DNA from: Polymorphobacter megasporae | GTDB lineage: Bacteria > Pseudomonadota > Alphaproteobacteria > Sphingomonadales > Sphingomonadaceae | Assembly: GCF_018982885.2 (NCBI RefSeq) | Contig: NZ_CP081848.1 | Location: forward strand, 1,116,001 to 1,180,000 | Reading direction: 5' to 3' | DNA: 64,000 nucleotides | Shown here: positions 19,681 to 28,173 of the stretch, piece by piece | How the letters are laid out: every line of letters starts with the position of its first letter | How positions within the stretch are numbered: position 1 is the first letter of the stretch | Notes under the pieces: model-generated | Told to the model about the DNA's origin: nothing | What the model saw: only the letters and a program-made list of their open reading frames with translations | Database searches by the model: none | Made by a program: the position numbers and the translations under genes

Positions 19681-19873
19681 CGCGGCGCGTCAACGGACCC
19701 GTCCGTTCGGCGGGGTGCGTGATCAGCCGGGTTCCGGCGCAGGCCCCGACCTCAGGCGCAGCCAACCAAGGCTACCCATATCACGCGGGTCGTCGAACGA
19801 GCCCGCGCTCGTTTGCCGATGTCCGGTAAGCGATTGTCGTGCGGCTCCTCCGCCCACGAAAGACTATTTTCCA

Positions 19874-21250
19874 ATGACTTACTTCTCCGACTTCGGCCTT
19901 GCCGAGCCGATCTGCCGCGCGCTCGAAGCCAAGGGCTATACCGAGCCGACGCCGATCCAGACGCAGGCGATCCCGGTCGTCATGGCCAATCGCGACCTCT
20001 GCGGTATCGCCCAGACCGGTACCGGCAAGACCGCCGCCTTCGCTTTGCCGACGATCGACAAGCTCGCCAAGGCCCCCAAGGCGCTGACCCGCGGCGGCGT
20101 CCGCGCCCTCGTCCTGTCGCCGACCCGCGAGCTCGCCTCGCAGATCGCCGAGAGCTTCACCCAGTACGGCAAGTTCATGCGCCTGTCGGTCACGACCGTC
20201 TTCGGCGGCGTGCCGATCAACCGGCAGGAGCGGATCATGGCGCACGGCGTCGACGTCCTCGTCGCGACGCCGGGCCGCCTGATCGACCTGATCGACCGCG
20301 GCGCAATCGACCTGCGCAAGGTCGAGGTGCTGATCCTCGACGAGGCCGACCAGATGCTCGACCTCGGCTTCATCCACGCGCTCAAGCGCATCGTCACGCT
20401 GCTGCCGAAGTCGCGCCAGACGCTGTTCTTCTCGGCCACCATGCCGAAGGCTATCGAGGATCTCGCCGCGCGTTACCTGACCGACCCGGTCAAGGTCTCG
20501 GTCAAGCCCGCCGCGACGACCGCCGAGCGCGTTTCGCAGGCGGTGACCTTCGTCAACCAGGGTGAGAAGCCCGCGTTGCTCCAGATGATCCTCAAGCAGG
20601 ACGGCGTCGATCGCGCGCTCGTCTTCACGCGGACCAAGCACGGTGCCGACCGCGTCGTCCGCCAGCTTGGCAATTCGGGCGTCGAAGCCGCCGCAATCCA
20701 CGGCAACAAGTCGCAGGGCCAGCGCGAGCGCGCCCTCGAGATGTTCAAGAAGGGCCAGGTCAAGGTTCTCGTCGCGACCGACATCGCCGCGCGCGGCATC
20801 GACATCGACGCGGTCAGCCACGTCATCAATTACGAACTGCCGAACGTCCCCGAAAGCTATGTCCATCGCATCGGCCGGACGGCACGCGCCGGAGCCGGTG
20901 GCTCGGCGATCGCCTTCTGCGCCGACGACGAGCGGCCGTTCCTCCGCGATATCGAGAAGCTGACCCGGATGAAGGTCGACATCCTGCCGCTGCCCGAGGA
21001 CTTCCGTTCGCAGGTCGCAAAGACCGCCGCAGTCGAAAAGGCCGCGCCGCACGTCCCCCGCGACGTCGATCCCCGCAGCATGGCCGCACGTCCGCACGGT
21101 AACAATGGTCGTCGCGGTGGCGGTGGCGGTGGTGGCGGCCGTGGTGCCGGCGGCGGCGGTTATGCCGGCGGCGGTGGCGGCGGCGGTGGACGCCCGGCAC
21201 GCGACCCGCGCGTCGTGGTCAACCCGGTCCGTTCGCGCGGTCCGCGCTAA
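19874..21250 (+). CDS. DEAD-box ATP-dependent RNA helicase (RhlE-like)
   Basis: A 458-residue RNA-unwinding ATPase. The Q motif lies near 8-31 (FGLAEPICRALEAKGYTEPTPIQ), motif I AQTGTGKT at 46-53, PTRELA, the DEAD box in LILDEADQMLDLG, SAT in FFSATMPKA, then the helicase C domain with ARGIDI and HRIGRTARAG. From about residue 405 the tail is basic and very glycine-rich, as in RNA-chaperone-type RhlE/CsdA proteins. ATG 19874 (MTYFSDFGL) fits the family; longer frames upstream are spurious. A strong terminator follows directly. Confidence 0.95.
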   Translation: MTYFSDFGLAEPICRALEAKGYTEPTPIQTQAIPVVMANRDLCGIAQTGTGKTAAFALPTIDKLAKAPKALTRGGVRALVLSPTRELASQIAESFTQYGKFMRLSVTTVFGGVPINRQERIMAHGVDVLVATPGRLIDLIDRGAIDLRKVEVLILDEADQMLDLGFIHALKRIVTLLPKSRQTLFFSATMPKAIEDLAARYLTDPVKVSVKPAATTAERVSQAVTFVNQGEKPALLQMILKQDGVDRALVFTRTKHGADRVVRQLGNSGVEAAAIHGNKSQGQRERALEMFKKGQVKVLVATDIAARGIDIDAVSHVINYELPNVPESYVHRIGRTARAGAGGSAIAFCADDERPFLRDIEKLTRMKVDILPLPEDFRSQVAKTAAVEKAAPHVPRDVDPRSMAARPHGNNGRRGGGGGGGGRGAGGGGYAGGGGGGGGRPARDPRVVVNPVRSRGPR

Positions 21251-21261
21251 GCTAACCGAAA

Positions 21262-21297
21262 GGGCCGCCGTTCCCTCGGGAACGGCGGCCCTTTTTT
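21262..21297 (+). terminator. Rho-independent terminator after the DEAD-box gene
   Basis: Perfect GC-rich stem: GGGCCGCCGTTCCC at 21262-21275 pairs with 21278-21291, closed by a TC tip, followed by TTTTTT at 21292-21297. It begins 12 bases after the helicase stop. It also precedes the end of the converging cyclophilin gene. Confidence 0.92.
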
Positions 21298-21314
21298 CGT
21301 TCAGGCCCGATTGA

Positions 21315-21770
21315 TCAGACCGCGCGTGCCTTGAGAATCTTGCCCGGTGCGCGCGGCGGCTCGCCCTTCGGAAGGGCGTCGATGTGCTCCATGCCCGACA
21401 CGACCTCGCCCCAGACGGTGTACTGGTTGTCGAGGAACGGTGAGTCGCCGAAGCAGATGAAGAACTGGCTGTTCGCCGAGTTGGGGTTGCTCGTCCGCGC
21501 CATCGACGCAGTGCCGCGCTTGTGCGGCTCCTTCGAGAATTCAGCCTTGAGGTCGGGCTTCTTCGAGCCGCCGCTGCCAGTGCCGCTCGGGTCGCCGCCC
21601 TGCGCCATGAAGCCCGGAATGACGCGGTGGAAGACGACGCCGTCGTAGAAGCCCTCGTTCGCCAGCTCGGCGATGCGCGCGGTGTGGCCGGGGGCGAGAT
21701 CGTTGCGCAGCTTGATCGTGACGTCGCCGCCGTCGAGGGTCAGCACAAGGTTTTCAGGCGTATCGGTCAT
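21315..21770 (-). CDS. Cyclophilin-type peptidyl-prolyl cis-trans isomerase
   Basis: A 151-residue single-domain cyclophilin that catalyses proline isomerisation during protein folding. The active-site strand YDGVVFHRVIPGFMAQGGDP contains the catalytic Arg. RGTASMART, NSANSQFFICF and LDNQYTVWGEVVSGM complete the binding pocket. There is no signal peptide, so it is cytoplasmic. It starts MTDTPENLVLTLDGG at 21770. The next minus-strand gene upstream is the thioesterase, 30 bases away, so it probably belongs to that run. Confidence 0.95.
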   Translation of the reverse strand: MTDTPENLVLTLDGGDVTIKLRNDLAPGHTARIAELANEGFYDGVVFHRVIPGFMAQGGDPSGTGSGGSKKPDLKAEFSKEPHKRGTASMARTSNPNSANSQFFICFGDSPFLDNQYTVWGEVVSGMEHIDALPKGEPPRAPGKILKARAV

Positions 21771-21800
21771 CGATTTACTCCGGTGAATGCGGAGGCGTAC

Positions 21801-22232
21801 TTAGGGACGCAGCGCGAATTCGCCAAGCGCGGTTCGCAGCAAATCAGGGATCGGCGCGGGTCCGGCATCGCCGCGATGGACCATGACGGTGTCGCACAGC
21901 CCGATGCATCCGCCGGGCTGGAACAGCCCCATCGCTACCCGCCAGCTCGACGTCCCCGTCGCCATGACCGCGACCCCGATCGATGTCGGGACGCGATACT
22001 TGCCCTCGCCGAGATAGTCGATTTCGACCCGTGCGACGAGAAAGCGCGGGCGGCCGACGCCAAAGCTGTCGCGGATGTGCCAGTTGAAGCGGACCCGCGC
22101 CTCCTCGTACAGCCCTGCAACGGCGACGTTGTTGAGGTGGAAATTGACGTCCATGTCGCCGAAGCGGGTCTCGACCGCGACGCTCCACGGATAGGCGGAC
22201 GCGTCGAGCCGTCGCGGGTCGTGGCGCGCCAT
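21801..22232 (-). CDS. 4-hydroxybenzoyl-CoA thioesterase-like (hotdog fold) protein
   Basis: A 143-residue hotdog-fold protein. The segment VETRFGDMDVNFHLNNVAVAGLYEEARVRF matches the 4-HBT/YbgC pattern of an Asp near DxDxxxHxNN, where the Asp is catalytic. The protein is therefore likely to hydrolyse acyl-CoA thioesters; the substrate is unknown. Its ATG at 22232 follows immediately after the GST stop codon (TAG then ATG), so the two are co-translated. GST, thioesterase and crotonase lie together on this strand. Confidence 0.8.
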   Translation of the reverse strand: MARHDPRRLDASAYPWSVAVETRFGDMDVNFHLNNVAVAGLYEEARVRFNWHIRDSFGVGRPRFLVARVEIDYLGEGKYRVPTSIGVAVMATGTSSWRVAMGLFQPGGCIGLCDTVMVHRGDAGPAPIPDLLRTALGEFALRP

Positions 22233-22907
22233 CTACGGCTTCGGCGCGTCGGCAGGCGGCGGCGCGCTGACCGCCTCGCCCTTAGTGTAAGCGGCAATCG
22301 TCGCCGGTCGTGCGCCGATCGCCTCGACCCAGCGCGCGACGTGGGCGTGGTCGTCGATCAGTCCCAACGCGGCGACCGCGCGAACCCACGGGTAGCTCGA
22401 CATGTCGGCGACCGAATAATTCGCGCCCGCGGTGAACTCGCTCTCGGCCAGCCGCCGGTCGAGGACGCCGAGCAGGCGCTGGGTTTCGTCGGTATAGCGC
22501 TTGATGCCGTACGGCACCTGCTCGGGGGCGAAACGGACGAAGTGCATCATCTGGCCGGTCATCGGACCGAGTCCGCCGACCTGCCAGAACAGCCACTCCT
22601 TGACGGTCACGCGCTCGCGCAGCGTCTCGCCGGCAAAGCGCTTCGCCTTTTTCGCGAGGTACAGCAGGATCGCCCCCGATTCGAAGATGCTCAGCGGGTC
22701 GCCGCCGCCGGGCTGGTCACCATCGCCGGGTTCATGGTCGACGATCGCCGGCATCTTGTTGTTCGGGCTGATCTTAAGGAAATCGGGGGCGAACTGGTCG
22801 CCCTTGCCGATGTTGATCGGGTGGATCGTATAGTCGAGCCCGGTCTCCTCGAGCATCAACGTGATCTTGTGCCCGTTCGGCGTCGGCCAGAAGTACAGGT
22901 CGATCAT
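22233..22907 (-). CDS. Glutathione S-transferase family protein (YghU/YfcG-like)
   Basis: A 224-residue GST: an N-terminal thioredoxin-like domain (MIDLYFWPTPNGHKITLMLEETGLDYTIHPINIGKGDQFAPDFLKISPNNKMPAIVDHE region, with the glutathione-contacting ESGAILLYLA) and an all-helical C-terminal domain (WLFWQVGGLGPMTGQMMHF). The TPNG motif after the first strand and the SPNNKMPAIVD loop are typical of the Nu-class YfcG/YghU group, which act as glutathione-dependent disulfide reductases. It ends in a Pro/Ala-rich tail. It lies between crotonase and thioesterase genes. Confidence 0.9.
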   Translation of the reverse strand: MIDLYFWPTPNGHKITLMLEETGLDYTIHPINIGKGDQFAPDFLKISPNNKMPAIVDHEPGDGDQPGGGDPLSIFESGAILLYLAKKAKRFAGETLRERVTVKEWLFWQVGGLGPMTGQMMHFVRFAPEQVPYGIKRYTDETQRLLGVLDRRLAESEFTAGANYSVADMSSYPWVRAVAALGLIDDHAHVARWVEAIGARPATIAAYTKGEAVSAPPPADAPKP

Positions 22908-22943
22908 GGTCGTGGCTCCTTAGATGCGCGACTTGGCGCGGGC

Positions 22944-23723
22944 TTACTGCGTCCGCCCGCGCGCCTGGACGGCAACGCGGTTGGTGGCGATGGTGTCGGG
23001 GGTGACGGCAGCGTTAGCGGCGGCACCGCGCTCGTGTTCGATCGCCAGTCCCTCGGCGAAGGTCGCGGCGAAGCCGTCGTCGATCAGTCGCTTGTAAGCG
23101 GCAGAAAAGCCCGGTTCGACCTGCGCCATGTCGGCGGCGAGCGCGCGCGCGGCGGCCATCAGTTGCGCGGCGGGGACGACGCGGTTGACGAGGCCCCAGC
23201 GCTCGGCAGTCGCGGCGTCGAGGAAGTTGCCCGACAGCGACAGCTCCTTGGCGCGGTGGATACCGATCAGCCGCGACAGTTTCTGCGACAGCCCCCAGCC
23301 GGGCATGATGCCGACGCGGGCGTGGGTATCGGCGAAGCGCGCGGTGTCGGCGGCGATGAGCACGTCGCAGGCGAGCGCCAGTTCGAAGCCGCCGGTGATG
23401 GCAACGCCGTTGATCGCGCCGATGACCGGCTTGCGGCACTGCTCGACTGCCTTGACGGGGTTGGCGCGCGGCTCGGTGCCGGTTGCGTCGGCCATCGCGC
23501 TGGCGTCGGATCCCAACTCCTTGAGGTCGAGCCCGGCGGTGAAGGCGCGGTCGCCTGCACCGGTCAGGATCACCACGCGCACTGCGTCGTCGGCGTCGAG
23601 CGCCGCCATCGCCCGCGCGAGATCGGCGCGCATCGCCTGCGACAACGCGTTCATCGCCTGCGGTCGATTCATCGTCACGGTGGCGATCGTGCCGTTGAGC
23701 GTCACCGTCAGAACTTCGGACAC
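22944..23723 (-). CDS. Enoyl-CoA hydratase/isomerase family protein (crotonase)
   Basis: A 259-residue crotonase-fold enzyme. GDRAFTAGLDLKELG forms the first oxyanion-hole region and AINGVAITGGFELALACDVLIAA the second; ARVGIMPGWGLSQKLSRLIG follows. Family members hydrate or isomerise acyl-CoA thioesters, for example in beta-oxidation. I start it at GTG 23723 (MSEVLTVTLNG), which has GGAG 7 bases upstream. A longer frame runs upstream opposite the deacetylase gene and has no homology support. The GST gene follows by 36 bases. Confidence 0.9.
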   Translation of the reverse strand: MSEVLTVTLNGTIATVTMNRPQAMNALSQAMRADLARAMAALDADDAVRVVILTGAGDRAFTAGLDLKELGSDASAMADATGTEPRANPVKAVEQCRKPVIGAINGVAITGGFELALACDVLIAADTARFADTHARVGIMPGWGLSQKLSRLIGIHRAKELSLSGNFLDAATAERWGLVNRVVPAAQLMAAARALAADMAQVEPGFSAAYKRLIDDGFAATFAEGLAIEHERGAAANAAVTPDTIATNRVAVQARGRTQ

Positions 23724-23856
23724 AGGCGACTCCGGTTGTGGGGGACGCGGCGACCCTATCGCTTCGCGCGGGGGAAGGTCAAAGCGCCGCTTGGCGACGG
23801 TCGTGATCTGCGCAAAGAAGGCGCGTTGGGGGTTCTTTTCAAAGGCGAGTGACCGA

Positions 23857-24798
23857 ATGTCGAAGCGCGCGCTGATCGCGTTGATCCTGCTTGCCGCAAG
23901 CCCGGTCCATGCCGGCAGCGTCGCGCTGACCTTCGACGACCTGCCGGTGTTCGGGCGGACCAAGCCGGTCGCCGACGGGGCCGCGATCACGCGCAAGTTG
24001 CTCGCGGGATTGCAGGCGAACCACATCCACGCGATCGGCTTCGTCAACGAGAGCCAGCTCGAGGACGATCCGGCGGGGCGGACCGCTTTGCTCGCCCGCT
24101 GGCTCGATGCCGGGATGGACCTTGGCAACCACACCTTCTCGCACCCGTCGCTCGATACGCTGCCGGTCGACGACTATATCGCCGATGCTGCCAAGGGCGA
24201 TGCGGTGACGCGGGTCCTCGACGCAGCGCACGGCAATGTGCCACGCTGGTTCCGCTTCCCGTTCCTTGAGACCGGGCCGACGCTGGCGATCCGCGACCGC
24301 TTTGCCGCGTGGCTGCGAAGCGACGGCTACCGCGTCGCGCCGGTGACGATGGAGAATTCCGACGACATCTTCGCGATGGTCTATGACGAGGACATCGGCC
24401 GGGGCGACAAGCGCGCGGCGCGCAAGGTCCGGCGGGAATACATCGCCTTCTCGCGCCGGATCATCCCGTGGTATCGTTCAGCCGCGCGAATGCTGCTCGA
24501 CCGCGAGCCCGCATACGTATTCCTGCTCCATGCCAGCCGCCTCAACGCCGACAGCATCGGTGCGCTGGCAGGAATCCTCCGCCACGAGCACCTGCGCCCG
24601 GTATCGCTCGACACGGCGATGACCGACCCGGCTTATTCGTTGCCCGACACTTATGCCGGGCCGAACGGCGACGACTGGCTCGAACGCTGGGCGTACACGC
24701 AGAAGAAGGACCTGCCGTGGGACGTCCTGCCGGTGCCCCCGGGCGGCATTTCGCTCGAGGCGGCGCGGCTCGATTCAGGGCCTGCGAAGGAGCCGTGA
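23857..24798 (+). CDS. Exported polysaccharide deacetylase family protein
   Basis: 313 residues. A signal peptide (MSKRALIALILLAASPVHAG) is followed at once by the NodB-domain motif TFDDLP with Asp27-Asp28. The metal-binding His pair is His92 and His96 in NHTFSHPS. RFPFLETG and FLLHASRLNAD correspond to later family motifs. The enzyme likely removes acetyl groups from a periplasmic or extracellular polysaccharide such as peptidoglycan; the substrate is unknown. The ATG at 23857 fits the signal peptide. It is divergent from the crotonase gene and converges with the S10 peptidase gene. Confidence 0.9.
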   Translation: MSKRALIALILLAASPVHAGSVALTFDDLPVFGRTKPVADGAAITRKLLAGLQANHIHAIGFVNESQLEDDPAGRTALLARWLDAGMDLGNHTFSHPSLDTLPVDDYIADAAKGDAVTRVLDAAHGNVPRWFRFPFLETGPTLAIRDRFAAWLRSDGYRVAPVTMENSDDIFAMVYDEDIGRGDKRAARKVRREYIAFSRRIIPWYRSAARMLLDREPAYVFLLHASRLNADSIGALAGILRHEHLRPVSLDTAMTDPAYSLPDTYAGPNGDDWLERWAYTQKKDLPWDVLPVPPGGISLEAARLDSGPAKEP

Positions 24799-24805
24799 CC
24801 GCTTG

Positions 24806-26467
24806 CTACCGCGGCGCCGCGTCGTCGTAGAAGCGCGCAAGGTCAGCCTTCATCGAATGGAGCGCCTCGGTGTTGAGATAGACCATGTGCCCCGACGGGT
24901 AATACGCGAAACGCAGGTTGGGGCGCAGCGTCCGGTCGATCTGCATGTGGCCAAGGTCGTATTCGGTGCCGAAGAACGGCGTCGCCATGTCGTAGATGCC
25001 GTTCAACGAGTAGACCAGCAGGTGCGGATTCTCGCGCATCGCCGCCGAAAGATCGAGCGCGGTATCGGCGTTGGTCGTCGCGCCGCCGCCGCGCTGCCCC
25101 GGCGCGCGGTGGTTGAAATCCCACTTCAGCGTCTGCGAATAATAGGTCGGGCGGTAAGCCATGTCCGACGTGAAGCCGAGGTCGTGCGCGAGATAGTGGT
25201 GAAAGCTCGACACGAACGCGCCGGTGATGCCGGTGTCCGACGGGTCGAATTCGGGTGATTCAGCGGCGGCGTCGACATCGATGCCGGTGAAGCGGCTGTC
25301 GTAGCGCCCGAGCGTCCGCCGCTGGTCGCGGAGCAATTCCTTGCGGAAGCGGCCGAGATCGACGCGAAGATCGCTATCGAGGATGAACTTGACCGGCAGA
25401 CCGGTGAAGCCCGCCATCTGCTGCGCGATCGCCGACCGCTCGGCGTCGGGCAGGTCCTGCCCCTGCGCCAGTGCCTGCGCATACGGCCCGCGCGAAAATG
25501 CGCGCGCCTGGGCGAGGAAGGCGGGCAGGTCGGCGGGCGCCGGGATGCGGTGGTGATACGCGGCGGTCGCGGCATAGCTCGGCAGATAGTTGATCAGGTC
25601 CTGGTCGAGCCCGACCGCACGACGCCCGTAGTTCATGATCGACGACAGCAGCACGACGCCGTTCAACTGTACCCCGTCCTGCGCCAGCCGATACGACAGG
25701 CCCCCTGACCGCGTCGTGCCGTACGATTCGCCGAAAATGAACTTCGGGCTGTTCCAGCGATCGTTGATCGTCAGCCAGCGCTCGATGCCGCGCGCGAAGG
25801 CGTCGATGTCGGCGTCGGTGCCCCACAACGACTGGAGCTTGGTGTCGCCGAGCGGCCGCGAAAAGCCTGCGCCGATCGCGTCGACGAAGACGAGGTCGGA
25901 CTTGTCGAGCAGGCTGTCGGGATTGTTGACGAGCTGGAACGGCGGCCCCGCAGTCGCCCCCGGGCTGTCGGTCCGCACCCGCACCGGCGCGAGCGACCCC
26001 ATGTGGAGCCACAGCGTCGAGGAGCCCGGACCGCCGTTGTACAGGAAGGTTACCGGACGCCCCGGGTCCCCGGTGGTGTAGGCGACGTAGAACATGCTTG
26101 CGGTCGGCTTGCCGTCGTCGTCGCGGATCGTCACCGTTCCCGCGGTCGCGGTGTAGGCGATGCTCCGCCCGCCGATCGTCGCGGTGTGGCGCGACGGGAC
26201 GCGCAATTCGCGGATCGGCGCGGTGGCGACGTCGCTGTCGCCAAGCTTGTTCTCGCGGGCGCGCGCCGCGCGCGGATCGCCGGCGGGCTGGGTGTTGGTT
26301 GCGTCGCCGCGGCCGGCTTCGTCGGGCTCGGCGGTCGTGCCCCGCCGCGCAGCGCCGCGCGGCGTCTCGGCCCCGGCGGTCGTTCCGCCGTGGACGGGAC
26401 GTTCCTGCGCGAACGCCTGCGTCGTCAGTGATGCCAAGGCAAATGCAGCCACCGCGAATCGCATCAT
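24806..26467 (-). CDS. Exported serine carboxypeptidase (peptidase family S10)
   Basis: About 553 residues. A signal peptide (MMRFAVAAFALASLTTQAFAQ) precedes a charged linker, then the S10 alpha/beta hydrolase. The oxyanion and glycine motif is LYNGGPGSSTLWLHMGS, the nucleophile elbow is FGESYGTTRSGG, and YSLNGIYDMATPF and YYPSGHMVY carry the catalytic Asp and His regions. The enzyme trims C-terminal residues from peptides in the periplasm or outside the cell. I start it at ATG 26467; a TTG at 26482 is in frame. The leader contains two shared intergenic repeat blocks. Confidence 0.9.
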   Translation of the reverse strand: MMRFAVAAFALASLTTQAFAQERPVHGGTTAGAETPRGAARRGTTAEPDEAGRGDATNTQPAGDPRAARARENKLGDSDVATAPIRELRVPSRHTATIGGRSIAYTATAGTVTIRDDDGKPTASMFYVAYTTGDPGRPVTFLYNGGPGSSTLWLHMGSLAPVRVRTDSPGATAGPPFQLVNNPDSLLDKSDLVFVDAIGAGFSRPLGDTKLQSLWGTDADIDAFARGIERWLTINDRWNSPKFIFGESYGTTRSGGLSYRLAQDGVQLNGVVLLSSIMNYGRRAVGLDQDLINYLPSYAATAAYHHRIPAPADLPAFLAQARAFSRGPYAQALAQGQDLPDAERSAIAQQMAGFTGLPVKFILDSDLRVDLGRFRKELLRDQRRTLGRYDSRFTGIDVDAAAESPEFDPSDTGITGAFVSSFHHYLAHDLGFTSDMAYRPTYYSQTLKWDFNHRAPGQRGGGATTNADTALDLSAAMRENPHLLVYSLNGIYDMATPFFGTEYDLGHMQIDRTLRPNLRFAYYPSGHMVYLNTEALHSMKADLARFYDDAAPR

Positions 26468-26585
26468 GTCGTTCCCAATCAACCGCTTGTTTCGTTAACG
26501 CCGCCACACGGCGACGTAAAGACCGCGCCCTGCACGCGGCGCGGCTCACCGATCAGGTACAAGGCGGCGCGGGCCGGAAATCTGG

Positions 26586-26632
26586 AAGTTGACGAAGTTG
26601 ACGCCACGTCGAAACGAAACCCTCTCCCCGCG
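26586..26632 (-). repeat. Intergenic shared block, copy B
   Basis: Read on the minus strand: GCGGGGAGAG, GTTTCGTTTCG, ACGTGGCGTCA, then the 9-base tandem CGTCAACTT twice. It matches the plus-strand block at 19514-19568. It lies about 120 bases before the S10 peptidase start and 81 bases from the CTGTCCTACA box that precedes it. Confidence 0.6.
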
Positions 26633-26712
26633 CAACCGCCGCGGTTCGCTTTCCGATCTCCGCGTGTTTCGGGTTGCGCCATCGTTCGACCTTTCGTTTC
26701 GTTCGGCGAACG

Positions 26713-26740
26713 CTAGTGCGAGCGGGGACGTGTAGGACAG
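26713..26740 (-). promoter_or_regulatory. CTGTCCTACA box, copy 3 (extended 28-base form)
   Basis: On the minus strand this reads CTGTCCTACACG, then CCGCTC, then CTAG at the end, 22/28 identical to the copy at 19428-19455. It lies 7 bases past the corC stop and points towards the S10 peptidase gene. The same shared block follows it downstream. Confidence 0.5.
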
Positions 26741-26746
26741 CGAATT

Positions 26747-27655
26747 CTATGCGGCGGGGACCGGGGGATACAGCCGCAACCGCCGGACCATCCGCGGGTC
26801 GCCGTCGATCACCTCGAAGCGCCAGCCCGAGGGATGGTCGATCATCTCGCCGACCGCGGGAACGCGCCCCGCGAGCATGAACACCATGCCACCGAGCGTA
26901 TCGACCTCGCCGCCGATTTCCTCGGCCGCGAAGACGTGCCCGGTGGTTTCCTCGAGCTCCGACAGTTCGAGCCGGGCGTCGGCCTCGTACATATCGTCGC
27001 CGATTGCCTGGAGCAGCTTCGCGCCATCCTCGTCGTGCTCGTCTTCGATGTCGCCGACGATTTCCTCGACGAGATCCTCGATCGTCACCAGCCCGTCGGT
27101 GCCGCCAAATTCGTCGACGACGATCGCCATGTGCGTCCGCCCCGACCGCATCCGCGCGAGCAGGTCGAGGACGCGCATCGACGACGGCACGAACAGGACG
27201 GTGCGGAGCAGGGTGCGGACATCGAAGTCGGTGAACGGCTTCGAGCTGACCGCGTCGTCGAAAGTCGTCGCGATGCGGGTGTAGACGTCCTTGATGTGAA
27301 TCATGCCGACGACGTTGTCGAGGCTGCCCTCGAACACCGGCAGGCGGCTGTGGCCCGCCTCGCGGAACAGCTCGACGAGATCGGCGAAGCGGTCGTCGAC
27401 GTCGAATGCGACGATGTCGGCGCGCGGCACGGCGGCGTCGTCGACCAGCCGTTCGCCGAAGTGGAGCAGGTTCTTGAGCATCGTCCGCTCGACCGCCGAC
27501 AGGTCGTCGCGGTCGGCCGGCTCGCCGACATGCTCGTCGATCGCCTCCTCGAGGCTTTCGCGGAGCGTCGGCTCGGCACCGCTGCCGCCGATCATCGTTC
27601 GGAGACCTCGCCACAGCCGTGTGGCGAAGTCGGTGCTAGGGTGGGGGTCGGCCAT
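26747..27655 (-). CDS. corC: CorC/HlyC-type CBS-domain protein
   Basis: 302 residues: paired CBS domains over about 65-195 (PRADIVAFDVDDRFADLVELFREAGHSRLPVFEG, IHIKDVY, TH MAIVVDEFGGTDGLVTIEDLVEEIVGDI region) and a C-terminal transporter-associated CorC_HlyC domain (DARLELSELEETTG to GWRFEVIDGD). Members bind adenine nucleotides and are linked to magnesium/cobalt efflux. It follows ybeY by 5 bases in the miaB-phoH-ybeY-corC operon. In many relatives lnt comes next; here it does not. Confidence 0.92.
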   Translation of the reverse strand: MADPHPSTDFATRLWRGLRTMIGGSGAEPTLRESLEEAIDEHVGEPADRDDLSAVERTMLKNLLHFGERLVDDAAVPRADIVAFDVDDRFADLVELFREAGHSRLPVFEGSLDNVVGMIHIKDVYTRIATTFDDAVSSKPFTDFDVRTLLRTVLFVPSSMRVLDLLARMRSGRTHMAIVVDEFGGTDGLVTIEDLVEEIVGDIEDEHDEDGAKLLQAIGDDMYEADARLELSELEETTGHVFAAEEIGGEVDTLGGMVFMLAGRVPAVGEMIDHPSGWRFEVIDGDPRMVRRLRLYPPVPAA

Positions 27656-27660
27656 ATCCC

Positions 27661-28167
27661 TTAATCGGTCGCCGCGTACGGATCGGCAAGCCCGAGTGTC
27701 GCCAGTGCGGCGGTTTCGAGCGCTTCCATATGCTCGGCCGCGGCATCGTCGCCGTGATCGAGGCCGAGCAGGTGGAGCATGCCGTGCGCGATCAGATGGC
27801 GCGCATGATCGATAAGGCTGAGCCCCTTGGCCGCCGCCTCGGCCGCGCAGGTTTCGTATGCCAGTACGATATCACCGAGCAGCACCTCGCCGTCGTCGGA
27901 GTTGGCGAGGCCGTCGAGCATGTCGGGCTGGACCATCGGGAACGACAGGACGTTGGTCGGCTTGTCCTGGTGCCGGTACTGCGCGTTGAGGGTGTGGACC
28001 TCGGCATCGCTCGTCAGCCGCACCGCGACCTCGACGGCATAGCCCGTGCGGTCGAGATGCGCATGCGTCGTCTGCGCGAGCGCGGCGGCGACGGCGGCGG
28101 ACGCGATGCCCTCCCAGTCAGCGTCGCCCCAGTCTCCGTCAGCGACTTCGGTGTCGACGGTCAGCAT
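27661..28167 (-). CDS. ybeY: Endoribonuclease YbeY (16S rRNA maturation)
   Basis: YbeY is a zinc-dependent endoribonuclease needed for 16S rRNA 3'-end processing and ribosome quality control. The 168-residue protein has the metal motif HxxxHxxxxxH: His128, His132 and His138 in AHGMLHLLGLDHGD. The TNVLSFP strand lies near 71-77. It is 6 bases after phoH and 5 before corC on the same strand, the conserved operon position. Confidence 0.96.
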   Translation of the reverse strand: MLTVDTEVADGDWGDADWEGIASAAVAAALAQTTHAHLDRTGYAVEVAVRLTSDAEVHTLNAQYRHQDKPTNVLSFPMVQPDMLDGLANSDDGEVLLGDIVLAYETCAAEAAAKGLSLIDHARHLIAHGMLHLLGLDHGDDAAAEHMEALETAALATLGLADPYAATD

Positions 28168-28173
28168 CGCGCT

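Larger units (their letters stand above)
19371..19873. other. 500-base leader/intergenic region before the DEAD-box helicase
   Basis: No convincing gene. It holds the CTGTCCTACA box (19428), the second shared repeat block (19514-19568) and a possible sigma-70 promoter at 19652. Frames across it lack ribosome binding sites and read into the helicase only by chance of high GC. A transcribed leader of up to about 190 bases before the helicase start is plausible. Confidence 0.6.

Noticed and set aside
19465-19722. 85-codon plus-strand frame in the helicase leader
   Set aside because: No ribosome binding site, atypical composition, and it covers the shared repeat block.
21522-23852. A 776-codon plus-strand open frame
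   Set aside because: It is antisense to the cyclophilin, thioesterase, GST and crotonase genes and has no recognisable domain or ribosome binding site.
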